Source: Tomocerus qinae | Taxonomy: Eukaryota; Arthropoda; Collembola; Entomobryomorpha; Tomoceridae | Reading direction: 5' to 3' | DNA: 64,000 bases | NCBI GenBank assembly: GCA_020055645.1 | Contig: CM034548.1 | Span: forward strand, 26,648,201-26,712,200 | Shown: positions 27,401-39,000 of the stretch, piece after piece | Numbering within the stretch: position 1 is the stretch's first letter | Layout of the letters: every line of letters begins with the position of its first letter | Notes under the pieces: model-generated | Seen by the model: only the letters and a program-made list of their open reading frames with translations | What the model was told of the DNA's origin: nothing | Databases searched by the model: none | Position numbers and translations under genes: made by a program

Positions 27401-30400
27401 AATGATACAAGACAACATAACACATAGCTAACACTGCTATTACTGCATAAAATAGACAGTTCAATGAGATGCATCAAGATGAGTAACTCATCGTCCGTCA
27501 CTAACTAAAGTTCCCTTTTGTCCGTTTCCACTCAAGGATTTATCAACAACTGGTTAATAGCTCTAAAGTCAAGTCAAGAATACAAAGTGCCGATTTTGCC
27601 GATACCCAGTCCAGGTAGTTTCTAGGTGTGCATATAAACTGCATATATCATATCTGTATATAGAATTCAAGTTAAAGTCATAAAGAGTCCTTTATATGTA
27701 CCTACCTCATCCTTTTTGTCTTATAATTAATACATATCGTATAGAAAACATTATGCATTAGTGGCTGCGGTCTGATTTGACCACTTTGCCCAATGCTGCA
27801 TGCAATAAACAGAAGGTTGAACTAGCACTTTTCCTATCTCATTGTTGGTATTACCAACTAACACCTAAGTAATATTGTACTGTAATAATAATTAGAGCCT
27901 GTTTTACTCTATAGCAGATGATTGCATGCACAAATGTATACACTTTTTTGCGAAAACCAGTAGTATTACTTTGCAATCCCCTTCTCAAGTTTTGCAGCAC
28001 TTGCTTGCTGTTTACTTAATAAAAAGCTAGGACTCTTCTCAGGTGCACATTTCTTCATACCTCTCCCATATGCAGAACCTTAAAAACCAGTAGCGTAACT
28101 CCGGACTCAAAAATAATAATTGATATGCTATATATTATCCAGTGGTTAAGCACTATTAAAAGCTGAGAGCGTTTAATTTCTACAGGTAGTATCTTATCTT
28201 AGAAATTCCTATAGAGCATCCTTCTCTGTCTACATTTACATATGCATGGCCTTTTTTACAGATGGCCAAACAAAACAGGCCACTACCCTGTTACGGTAAC
28301 CATACAACTGTCCACATAATGCACTCATTTATCTACTATACTATCCACTTACCATTATTTAACGACAGGACAAATAAAATATACGTTAGTGTCTCCTATC
28401 TGAGAGTCGACAGTCAAACAGTTACGAGAAAACCACTTTGCAAAAATCTTTGTTGATTTCTATATAAACGACATGGTTCAGCACTATAACAATTCACCAT
28501 GCTAATTTATATTCAAATAACATAGCATCGGAATGCATATAAAATGCGACCTCGCACGTATCATATATCTCAACTGAATTCTGGTGAATTTATTTGGAAA
28601 AATGTCCTTCCCGTGTAAATTCGAAGGAAGAAACTATGTAAACTCTCGCCAAAAAGTGTAAACAGGTGATATGCATAGCATTATTATTATGATTTTTGAT
28701 TCTGATAACGATAGTGATAATTTGATGAGCACCTCACTATACAATGAACTGCAAATGCTTGGCAGTGTGCGCGACTTGCCTGCATGCAGAATTAATTGGC
28801 TGAAAGCAACTCTTCAACTCATCTTTGCAGTCTCACTCATGTTCTCGCTCCCAACTTTTACTAGTTATTGGAGCATCAACAGTCATGGTAATTTTTCTAA
28901 GGGAAGACAACCAATTCTTTGAGAAGTTCTTTTGACGAGACAGCTTAAAATGAGTTGATTCGCTGACAACGACCAAACAAGATCAACTGCATTTCATTTC
29001 ACACTCTTAGAATTTCTTTTCCCACCTTCCCTCTGACACTCAGCATACTTAACGTATCATGCAATAAACGCAGCAGTTAAAAGTTACTTCGCTATCTCTG
29101 ACATTCAATGATTGAATGTAAGCAATAACTTTGCATTTTAAACACCAGCTCTCTACAGACAGACATAAAAATATTACGAGGAAACAGCTCTGATTCATCA
29201 AACTCACCCATACAAGAGTAATATTTAATATTTGCTAAATTGATGAAACTTTTTCTTTGCACAACCAAATGAACAAAGATTGAAAACAAGAAATATGTGA
29301 TAGCATTTACATTACCATCAGCTTCATAACAAACTATTAAATGCAAAATGCACCTAGGTACTTAACAAGGCGGCACATCACAATCAAAATTACTTATCAT
29401 CCTACTCTCATCTCTAATACCAAATGTCACCTCTGTACCAGTCGCACAAAATTTTCACAAACTTTGGGTTTTTAATTAAATATCTCTTGTCAGTTCATTA
29501 CTTTAACGCATTTGCCAAACTAAAAGCTACAAAAGACTAAATGGATGAACGAGCGACGCATAGACCATAAAGATAAGATTACAACAATACAAAATGAATT
29601 GGATAAGTACACAAAATAAGTTACTATCATGTTAATCAGCGTCAAGGTAACAAATAGTAAATATTATTCACCGTACATTTTACACAAAGGTATATTAAAT
29701 AAATATCCGTAGATATAAACAAGGAATAAGTTTCACATTCCTAATATTTCTATTTCATTAATGTTTTGAACAAAAACTTTTAAACCAGCAGAAGATTTAA
29801 CCGAAATAATTAATTAATAAAATAAATAAAAACCTTTTTCAGTAAATCAACATCAGCTTTCCAGTTGCATAATTGGTATCGACATATGTAAATACCTCCG
29901 TGCTTTATTTTAATTGCATCTTTTCCGACGCATGCAATGGTAAGTCATATAAGGGACATGAATGCAGTGTTTGTTTTAAAGAAACTACTTGGTACACACG
30001 ATATATCTACTTAATAAACCACTTTGTTTATTGATGCTTCTTCTTCTTGATGCTTATCTTTTCCCTTTCACATTTTTTAAACGTTAATTAGGCAAATTAG
30101 ATTTTACATTGAGCCGACTGAGATAATTCAAAGTTGCAAAGTGGAAGCAAGAAGAGAATTAGGGAAACTTATTCAAAGACAAGTTAAAAGTGACTGCCTA
30201 CTCAAATGACATTAGATATAGAATAAGGGAATGTATAAAGAAATCTACTCATTCAGTGGGACATGAGACTAGCGAGTCCATTGTCACCGCAAAATGTAAC
30301 GTGACTTGACTTTAGACTGTCGCATCCCATACAACTTGTTTCATTGTAATGAGTAAATGAGCAGAGGTACAATAAGCACAATACACTCACCATGGTCCTC

Positions 30401-32921
30401 TTTCATCTACGAGTTAATACAAGTGAATTTAAATTACTGAGTAATTTGCTGCATAAAAGAAAAGTGATATTATATCTCTAGGTTGAAATTACATTCTGAG
30501 CACGAATATTGCAACCAATCTGAAATTTCGCTATGGGGTTATTGTTATAGGTGTACGAAGGTAGAATTCAATTCCATTGATTTTAAATAGTTTTATCTCA
30601 AATGAATAATAATTAATGGTGCATGTGAAAAGTAAGGATTCTTATATAAACTGCATTTGTGATTCACACATAAAACGGCATTTTTATGTCCTTCTATAAT
30701 TGCAGTTTGTTATTCTTCTTGACCTAAGTATTAAGTAGATAATACGTAGAGGTCAAAAATGAAGCTTTAAGAGCGTATTTTCTTTGTCTTGAATTCCGAA
30801 GAATATATTATAGCACAGTACTTAAAACGCTTGACCTTATTTTTACTTACGCCATTGGCCATTGGACATTCGAAATTCCAATCACATCTTTTACAATTAG
30901 TAACAAAGCATGAAGGGAAATTATTAGGATAACTTAATAGAAAAAATTGACACGATGACATTGAAATAGAATGGGTCCCTCCCTCAGTCTACGTTTGTGC
31001 ATAGTATGGAATAAATGGATGACACTGTGAGTGTGACTTGTAAAAGAAACACGAGGGCGAAAATGAATACACGACAAAGCATTAAGCAGTGTCACAGTGG
31101 AGCAACAATGACAAGACAACTATTAAGCGTCTCTGTATGGCTTCATTGTAGCCGAAATGCACAATTCCATTGAATTACAGCTACGCATAAAGAACAGTAA
31201 TAAATTTGCAATAAAGAGAAGGCATAGTAACAATATTCAATAAATAAAATAAAATGCTGTCGAAAATAATGCCCGTTTGAACATTATTATTTAATAGATT
31301 TGTACATTAGAATAATTCTCATGTGCGTTATACAATGGAAATATTTCATAGGCCGATAGAGGCTAACAAGGCATTGAGTCCAAGTGCCTTCGGTAGGTAT
31401 GGAGTCATTAGGGTAGGTACTCACTTGTCTTTGAATAAATAGATAGAAAATAAACAGTGTGAAATGGATTGGCAAAGATATAACTCATGACTATGACTTT
31501 TGTAATATTTTGAGTGTGGGAGTGCCCTTCAATTCTTCTGCTCACCATAATTTAATAAGGAACGACAAAGAAGATCTAAGCGAAGGCAGTCGTAAAATAA
31601 ACCTAAATAAACTGTAATCCATTCAACATTGATCGTCATGTCTACTTGGTTGGAAGAGACAGAACAGAAGCATCGAACATGCTGAAGGTGTAGAATGTGC
31701 ATCTTACAATTCATACGCTAACTTGCACTCGACGACTGGATTCACATTCCCAACACTTTCTAATAACAAGAACAAGTAAAGCAAAGCGAAGGAGCCATAA
31801 CAACTCATTGAACCCGTCTACTACTTTATATTCCAAACCTTGGCCAAGGTGTCACATTAGATCAATTAATACCTTATTCATAGTATAACCTGTCCCTACT
31901 ACATACAATGCATAGATACTCGCAGCTCCCCACTTCCCTACCAACCTACACATTCTTCTCTCCCTTTTTTCACTATCCACTTTATATCTACTTTGATATC
32001 ACACAAGGAAACTATAAACCACAGACAGAAGAATCATTTGATGTAACTAATACTATTATAGTTGCATTGGTCACTATCTGTATTAGATATTAAAATGAAG
32101 GAGCACTAAAGTCAACAATGGAGTGGCAACTTGAGAAATAATGGTAAGTCAACATTCAGAGAGAGAATTGAAAATAATATTTAGGATCTGCCATGGGCAT
32201 GGAGAACAGAACGTGACAAGTGTTTAAATACACATTGAATCATTTCCTAAATCAGAAAATAGACATAGAACAAACGGCTGCGTATGTTGCATGAGATAAA
32301 TAATAAAACCAAGTGCAAATAAAACTTTAAGTACATTAGATTACTCTATAGCTGTTGTGTGATTGTGTGTGCACTAGCATTAGTCAGAGAATATGTACAC
32401 AATGGGAATTCAATGGCATTGCTATTCCTGTGAACATATCTAGTAGTAGTGCAATGCGCTTCGTCATAATTGTGTCGGATGCAGTAATAAGGAAGATACA
32501 CATAGACATGGAATCTCTTCGTGAGTCTTCTTAGCAGAATAACAAAGCAAGGCAATCACCAAATGCAACGGCATTAAAATGTTTAGTTCTCCTGTGTACT
32601 TATACCTTGCTGGATGCTGATTAAATTTATACACATACAAACTCAAACATAATAATATTTCTCCTTTCTAGACCTGTCTCATCATATAATGTACAAATAA
32701 ACACCTTGGAAAAGAGCAGGAGAGTTGGTAGGAGTTTTTTCAGGTTTATAATAATATTTTGTGCAAGAAAAGCACAAAAAGTGTCTCTCGTTTACTTACA
32801 AAAGAGTTACCTACCACGTACTTCACAGAGGATTAGTTTTTTTATTAGCGGGTCGAGACTCGTAGGACGGGGAGATGAGCGCATGAAATATGGAACAGAC
32901 AAAAAATGCAGAGACATGTTT
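24425..32921. other. Non-coding DNA next to the ephrin exon
   Basis: No gene recognised. A purine-rich block on the plus strand (about 26390-26960, with GA tracts) switches abruptly to a pyrimidine-rich block (about 26990-27150). The longest minus-strand frame, 25749-26156, is open for about 135 codons but shows no family motif and lacks the ephrin signature expected of a downstream exon. Confidence 0.5.
26440..26454. repeat. (AG)7 simple repeat
   Basis: Fifteen bases of alternating A and G within a longer purine-rich block. It is among the longest dinucleotide runs noticed in the window. Confidence 0.65.
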
Positions 32922-32927
32922 ACTTAC
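32922..32927 (-). other. Splice donor of ephrin intron 1 (GTAAGT, phase 2)
   Basis: On the minus strand the exon ends in CCCAT followed directly by GTAAGTAAAC, a full-consensus 5' splice site. Reading through instead gives a valine and a serine before a nearby stop and loses the ephrin motif that should follow, so splicing here is the natural reading. The split codon begins AT. Confidence 0.8.
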
Positions 32928-33073
32928 ATGGGATTTGAAGTGTTCCAGTGGACATTGTAGACTTTCGAGCTACAGCACATGGAGCACATGAGAATGAGCG
33001 TTTGAGCCAAGATCACAGACACCAACTTGAAGGTGTTGATTGAGCAGGCACCCCCTGAGCATTTGGAGCTCAT
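32928..33073 (-). CDS. Ephrin, first coding exon (partial gene; signal peptide and start of receptor-binding domain)
   Basis: This exon encodes the first 48 residues of an ephrin, a cell-surface ligand for Eph receptor tyrosine kinases used in contact-dependent cell and axon guidance. Seen: ATG at 33073 (A at -3), with an in-frame TAG upstream and no intervening in-frame ATG. Residues 15-34 form a hydrophobic stretch (FKLVSVILAQTLILMCSMCC) typical of a signal peptide. Residues 37-48 read KVYNVHWNTSNP, the first strand of the ephrin domain, with an N-T-S glycosylation sequon at N44. The frame runs into a consensus donor, GTAAGT, at 32927-32922, after two bases of a codon (AT). The next residue is therefore Ile or Met, matching the NPI/NPM followed by FRIDNTD that I recall from insect ephrins. 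Known: the rest of the domain and the GPI or membrane anchor lie in later exons. GC is about 49% against a much lower background. The fit of motif, signal peptide, start and splice phase makes chance unlikely. Whether the protein is GPI-anchored or transmembrane cannot be told. Confidence 0.85.
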
Positions 33074-33105
33074 ACTTCCTGTCGATAGGCCTTCTCCTGT
33101 TTCAT
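33070..33105 (-). CDS. Upstream ORF whose stop overlaps the ephrin start codon (ATGA)
   Basis: An 11-codon frame (MKQEKAYRQEV, then TGA) begins at the last ATG before the ephrin start. Its TGA shares two bases with the ephrin ATG, in the arrangement GTATGAGC. In eukaryotic leaders this layout can couple the two frames: ribosomes finishing the short frame are placed on the main start, and overall output is usually lowered. The frame is seen directly. Its presence in mRNA and any regulatory role are inferred. The peptide itself is not expected to have a function. Confidence 0.4.
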   Translation of the reverse strand: MKQEKAYRQEV

Positions 33106-33165
33106 TAACACCTTTTCGTCTCCTCCGGTCTTCCTACAATTTCCTCCCAATCGGAGACCCTTGAA

Positions 33166-33189
33166 TCAACTGTGTCTATCTGAATACAT
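33166..33189 (-). CDS. Very short upstream ORF in the presumed ephrin leader
   Basis: ATG at 33189, seven codons (MYSDRHS) and TGA. It overlaps the preceding upstream frame in another phase. Likely relevant only as one of several leader ATGs a scanning ribosome would meet before the ephrin start. Confidence 0.2.
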   Translation of the reverse strand: MYSDRHS

Positions 33190-33211
33190 TCCTAATTTTC
33201 GATGCGTTCAT
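33176..33211 (-). CDS. Short upstream ORF in the presumed ephrin leader
   Basis: ATG at 33211 followed by 11 sense codons (MNASKIRNVFR) and TAG, in a different frame from the ephrin coding sequence. It would be translated only if the leader extends this far upstream. It is reported because it sits between the TATA-like element and the ephrin start. Confidence 0.25.
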   Translation of the reverse strand: MNASKIRNVFR

Positions 33212-33266
33212 TTCGAGAACAACTTCGGAGCTTATCACCACCAGTACGGAGATAAAAAAGACTTAT

Positions 33267-33274
33267 CTTATATA
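33267..33274 (-). promoter_or_regulatory. TATA-like element upstream of ephrin
   Basis: The minus strand reads GCATATATAAGATAAG here, containing TATATAAG, 194 bases before the ephrin start codon. That spacing would suit a core promoter with a start near 33244 and a leader of about 170 bases. AT-rich DNA throws up such octamers often, and no convincing initiator motif follows, so this is a weak call. Confidence 0.2.
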
Positions 33275-34378
33275 TGCTTTTAACTACACCACAGAGATAT
33301 ATACTAACTATATACTTAATACAGCAACCACAAATTAACTTTTTTAGAACTTCACTTATTTATTGTTAATGGAAAAGAGATGATCCAATTGAAGACCTTG
33401 CTTGTACTAATTGTATATGTAAGCAGATTGAGATTAGTCAGCTATACGCTCATCTTACAATAAAGTAAGTGATGCTATGACGTTTTGCTAATTTAACTTT
33501 CTTGCAAGATAGTTTTGTAGACAGATTTATTGGCAATTTATGATTTTGTTCACAGAAACGTGACAAAGAGTTGAGAGTCTCGCAATGTGTAATTCAACAG
33601 AGCACACGGAGTGACATCAAGGACATTGCTTAATGCCTATACATCTATATACGATATCATTTTCCTTGGAAACGAACAGATCTTAAGTGGCAAGAGGAGC
33701 AGACATTAACATAAGTACATAAATGTTATGCAGAGAGAGATAGCAAGGACTGTAAGGTGAAAGAAACGAGATGAATGGTTGGAGTTGACTTGAGGATTTC
33801 GTTTAGATTAGTCTCTGCCAAATGACAGCGACAATGAAACGAGTTGGTGGCTGTGGCTTTAGCTAAACTTGAGAGTTGTCTTGCTCTTTCTTGTCTCCTT
33901 TCTGGACTTGTTCCTTCGTTCACTTATTAACTTTTATTTACTCACTCGCTTTCTTCTCTACCAAAACCAAAGGTAGGAGCAACATTTTTTATTCCGTCTC
34001 GTCCGTTCTGTCTCTCTGTTGTTCTTGATTTAATCAAATCTTGCTTCTGCTTGTTCCCTGCTCCTGTGCACTTATGCAGATTTTTATCTCGTCTCAAATG
34101 ATACGACGACTTTTAACCAACTATATTCTGTCTCAAACACTGCTGCTAACAATTCTGGGATGTGACCGAGCTTCGTTTCTCTATCTATTTATTATATCTA
34201 TACTATAAGATCACATTCCATCTGGACCTGCTTCTTTATAATTTTCCTCCACTTTCCCAACTCTTCAACTCAACAACTCCACAATTATTCTCATTTCCAT
34301 CAATCTCTGATGAAGTTACGCATGTTTCTCTACTAGACACACATGTAGTCGATTTATTTTAGATCGGAGCATAGCAAG

Positions 34379-34411
34379 TATCTAAAGATTATCTATAAAT
34401 TATCTAAAGAC
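34379..34411. repeat. Tandem triplicate of an 11-bp unit (TATCTAAAGAT-like)
   Basis: Three adjoining 11-base units, TATCTAAAGAT, TATCTATAAAT and TATCTAAAGAC. The outer two agree at ten of eleven positions. Confidence 0.7.
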
Positions 34412-35360
34412 GTTTTGTCTAAATGACCACTTCACCTTCGGACTGTATGTATGTACCACTAAAGGACTCTAACTTTTGTGTTATTCACTTATGGATAGAT
34501 ATAATACACCATCCATCCACAATTTTATACAGATGGAGTAGAACCTAAAGATCTCACGTTTCACATTAAAAATACAGCTACAATAACGTATCACTAAAAC
34601 ATTTTAAGAGCAAATTAGGTATCCGTTTCACGCTACACGCGCAAGACTGTAAAAGTGCTTGAAATAGTAAATAAAAACAATGCCACTGCCTACACGTACA
34701 AAATATTCACTGACACTGTGACGGGAGAGAAGATATGTGGAAATGCTTTCAGAAGGGTATATAGTATGTCATGAATCCCGATAAGCACTGGAAATGACCC
34801 GACTCTATCTACGTTTAGTCAGCTAACCTCACTTTCACGAACGCATTCCAAAAATTCTAAACTTGTTGCTTCTCTTCCAATGTGTTCACAATAATTCTAC
34901 CACTGGGCAGAATATAAATCTTAGCTTTACAGGCAAAGCAATATTATGCAATCCTGAGAACCTCTCTATCTCAGGATGTTTATAATGTCCAATAACTTAT
35001 ATTTGACACGAAGAAACACTTATAACGCAAATGTCGTAAACTTGTGTATTTTGAGACTATTATGCTACCTCAAAGGGTTAGATGGTCGAAAATGCACACT
35101 TAGCACAGTAATTATAGGTACGGATGTGAGAAATTTGTGTTTTGCAAACAATAACGTGCTAGTGAGATAAGAAACCATTGACGAGCGTCAAATATGCGAT
35201 GTGCACAGGCTGAGAGTGGCCCTCGAACTGAGATCAACTTGTAGCCTGTAGGCACTTGAAAATGAACAGAACATTCACAGGATACGTTGTAGTTGTATGT
35301 AATACAAGTAAGAAAGAACGTACTTATTCCATCCCATTGTGCTGCATTAGTATTATAAGC

Positions 35361-35388
35361 TACATACATACATACCTACTATGTATGT
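35361..35388. repeat. CATA repeat with 9-bp inverted repeat
   Basis: A TACATACATACATA run is followed after five bases by TATGTATGT, the reverse complement of its end (ACATACATA at 35366-35374 against 35380-35388). Confidence 0.55.
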
Positions 35389-36040
35389 TGCTGTTTGGGA
35401 ATGTTCTATGGTTGCATTGTTAAAACACAGGTCTGTCCGACAGTAAACCTACCCAGTGAGCCAGCCTTCGTTACAAACAATCAGGAGTAGAACAGTCAAG
35501 AAGTGGTAGGAGACACATGTACATACTTATGAAGAGAATAACTGAGCATCGTCTAAAGTACGTAGAGCATAAGGATTTGGCTGGCATTGTTACCTATAGG
35601 CAGTTCAACTGTCTCTCCTCTTCCACACAGCCATGGCAATACGAGTGAAGAATCAGACAGGCCTCAAGAAACTAACATCCAATCTACAATCTACCTCAAG
35701 AACTCCGCTCTCTAAGAAAAAGTGTAGACAGAGCTGCTCGATGCTTTTTTGATGCCTCTCTTCCTTTGCCTGCCTTCTACCTATACTCCGAGATACCGCA
35801 TGCATGTGTCTCCTAAGAAGATAGTCTTATTGTTGCTAGCTTTGTAAGATACTTTGTTGTACATGCATACCACTAACTAACTTACACCAACGCCATACCA
35901 TGCATTAGTAGTACACATCTACATACATACATACCTCAACCTATATACTGTCTATGCTACTTGGGTAACTAATGTTAAATACTAAGTTATCGTTAGCTTA
36001 ACTTTACCATTCTCTATTCACACAACCAAGCAACGTGCAT

Positions 36041-36060
36041 CATACGTATGTACGTACGTA
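36041..36060. repeat. Adjoining palindromes CATACGTATG and TACGTACGTA
   Basis: Two 10-base self-complementary words abut. Cryptic TACG simplicity, with no function assigned. Confidence 0.55.
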
Positions 36061-39000
36061 GGTATAGACGTAACCTGGTATGTGTATACAAAACGAAACT
36101 GAAGCCAAAAGGTAATCTCTCATTCTTGACTCAAGTTCCATTCTTTCTCATACTCGTCTCGACTCTCGTCTGTGTGAAAGACCCCCTCTACAGCCTCCAG
36201 ATATAATCCAACTGAAGGAATGGAATGACCAACAAGTTAACTAAACTTGAAACTCTTCCCCATCATAATATATAAGAGAGAAACACTTTACACACACAAA
36301 ACAACATACAAATACAAAACTCACTGCGTACATACACAATTACACAACTACTCAATGCAAGATACCATAAGTATTACCAACAATAAAAGGGCTGGCTTCA
36401 CTAACCATAATACGTTCCATCAAAAAAGGAATAGAGAGATACACCTAATATATTATATCCTCTTTTCCTTAAGATCATCGTCGTCTCCACTAAACTCGTC
36501 ACAGGAACACAGACAGCTAGCTAATACATATCCAAATAACGACCTAGCCCAGATAAAAACCTTATAGAAAGAATTCATTCGATTATTTCATACGGTATTG
36601 TACGGGTAGTGTATGTGCAGGTGAGAAAAGCTGATATCCTTATATACAAACAGGTAAATTTAAGCTGCACTACAGAATGACACTTGAGAACATCACACAT
36701 TTATATTAGAAAGTAATTCCTTAAAGAACATCTTATCTTATCAGTCACTCAAACTCGTAAGAAGATTATGTATCATTGTAATATAGCATTTATTCGCAAA
36801 ACATTACCGTAATATTTTAGCATTTAACTCGTTCAATCTTACTTAATTCTCCACCTAACTTCTTATATACAATAGTGTCTTGTCATTTATTAAGTAGTAG
36901 TATTACCGTTCTACTAATACTAAAGCAACGCCAACAACTGTGTACTATCCCTGATTACTGTTATTTTATTGCCTTCATATATACTAGTGCTCATAATATT
37001 ATAATGTCCCCTAAAAATGCACAGTAGCACTTGACGATTCATCCTGAATACACATACACAATAGTGAGTATTAGTGTGAACCCTAAATTCACGCAATAAA
37101 GACAACAAATGTCAATTTTAGATTCCTACGTGTCAATTGCCATTTCACCAAACAACCCTTTATACTTAAGTAAGACTCAAATTGTAGCACAGGATGAATT
37201 ACTAGTTCTAAAATGCTTAGTAGGCAAAACAGCGAATGGAAACATAATATTAAGTGCAGCAGTGGTAAATACAAGAACAACATTATTGCATTTGAAACTA
37301 AGTAACATCCACAAGAAAACAAGCCTCAAAAGTTTCACCAACTAACTAAACGACTAGAATAAACTTGAGGACGGAGAGTATAACAAGAGTACGGACGAAG
37401 CCCCTGGCCTGGATCTATTAAATTGTCTTCTTGTCTAGTCATGTCTATCTGTATATGTAGAAAGGCAAGACATTAATAACTGCCTTGTGTTTTCTTCCAC
37501 TTTGTTTGTCCGTTTCTCTATGTATAATTCTGCAGAGTGTGTAATGCCAGGCAGGCAGAGTCCTACTTATGTGCATCACATTACATTACACTATATAGTA
37601 GTACTTAGTAGTGACGATAGCCCGATGATGATGCAGTCAAGTAAGTGAGTGAGGCTAGTCCCAACTAAATACAAGTCCCAATAGTAGAACTATCTGTAGT
37701 AGTAGTGGGATAGTGAAGTCCAGTTCTCCGTACACAAAAGTCAGAAGACTAATCACCTTAAGCTCTGGCTTAGCCGTGTTGCTTAATTCCCATAGCATAA
37801 ATACTTAGCTATGCATACTCTTAGCTGTTGTGTACTCTTTTTTAAATGTATCATAAGTTGTAGGTAAGTATAGGTACTCATTAAACATTTCGCCCATGCT
37901 ACTGCCAAGTAAGGAATGGCAACAAACACTCCGTTTCAACATTAACAATAACCTCTCTCCAACTTGGATCACAGAATGCCTCTTTCCAGTTTCTCTTTAA
38001 TCAGTAGTTACTGCAAACATCTATCCAATGGCAAAAACACCAATATGCCGTTTAAGGATGTATGGATCACAAGGATGTTTTCTTTGCTGTTAGTTTGTGT
38101 ATGTCCATCCTGTTCACAACATACCTATTACTACATCCATACCTACTTATATACATACTTATTGTCTGTCTCAAATTCCTTACTTAAAGCCAATGGGGCG
38201 GCGTCAGCTCTAATTAACAACAGGCCATTATAAGCTTATGAGTAGCCAGTCACTCAAAGACGGTGTCCCACTAGTCCAGACAACCTTTTTTAAATAATAT
38301 TGAAGGCTGGTCAACAAAAGCCTTGCTAGACATCCGATGTCATGCCATTATACCTAATTCCTTCATTCCTGTCCACATTTCCCTCAAATAATAAGTCCTT
38401 TCACAAAACGACTTATGCATGGATGTCTAACTATCCAAGTCAACAACACATTAACAAAAGGAAATGCAATCTGAAACCAGAACATCTTTCTTCACTTTAA
38501 TGATTTTTATGACAGTTATTGTAATTTGACATCTCCGATTTCATACACATGTAAATAAGTATTTCTTCAAATCATGTCTGTAGTTTGTACTGCGAAATCG
38601 ACGTCAGCTAGAATTACTTTAATTTATCATCCGATTAAGGTTCAAATTTGTCGACATTTGCGATAAATGCGTGTAGGATTACAATAGGAAAAAATAGTAA
38701 GCTTCAAGAGAATGTACATGCAAAAATGCTACTCTACAGAATAATTTACTAATGCCCGCATTAAATTTATCTTTTTGCTGACGGTTCTTAGAAATTCACA
38801 TTAAGGCGTATGCGATTAAAATTTATTCGAGAATCACTATTCACGTCTCATCTATCTTATCTGTTTTAAATGCGTATGTAGCAAAGTAACTAATTTATAC
38901 AAGATACATTACCCTTATCACCACTTTCATGGTTACTAAGAAAGCGTTTTGTATTAAGACGATGATAATTCTTTTTGTATAACTCGGGGTAAGCTATTTT

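Larger units (their letters stand above)
1..32921 (-). other. Presumed first intron of the ephrin gene (incomplete; no second exon recognised)
   Basis: Everything from the donor at 32927 to the left edge lies downstream of exon 1 on the minus strand. I looked on that strand for the next conserved parts of the domain (FRIDNTD-like start, an ICP motif, a YETC(R)-like segment, a YYFIST-like segment, GGRC) and found no open stretch carrying them in order behind an acceptor. I therefore infer that the intron fills this part of the window and runs past its left edge. A divergent or very short exon could have been missed. Known for the family: long first introns are common in ephrin genes. Confidence 0.45.
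33074..33240 (-). other. Presumed 5' untranslated leader of the ephrin gene
   Basis: The sequence just upstream of the ephrin start is purine- and G-rich on the minus strand and has stops in the ephrin frame. It contains three short ATG-initiated frames. I infer a leader of about 170 bases if transcription starts about 30 bases below the TATA-like element at 33267-33274. Alternatively this is the 3' part of the leader and an upstream untranslated exon joins at an acceptor such as GTATTCAG near 33180. The sequence does not decide between the two. Confidence 0.4.

Noticed and set aside
28340..28450. Minus-strand frame with IGD...ICPVV, faintly like part of an ephrin domain
   Set aside because: The spacing is wrong, a TAA follows within four codons, and the neighbouring conserved residues are missing.
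28760..28769. TGGCAGTGTG, matching the first ten bases of miR-34 as I remember it
   Set aside because: The match stops after ten bases and the surroundings do not fold into a precursor hairpin.
29092..29346. Minus-strand 84-codon frame crossing a GTGAGT donor-like site
   Set aside because: No recognisable family and no upstream acceptor; frames of this length are common by chance here.
29920..29950. Consensus GTAAGT donor on the plus strand after GCATGCAATG
   Set aside because: The preceding open stretch is short, unrecognised and lacks a plausible acceptor; isolated donor words are expected.
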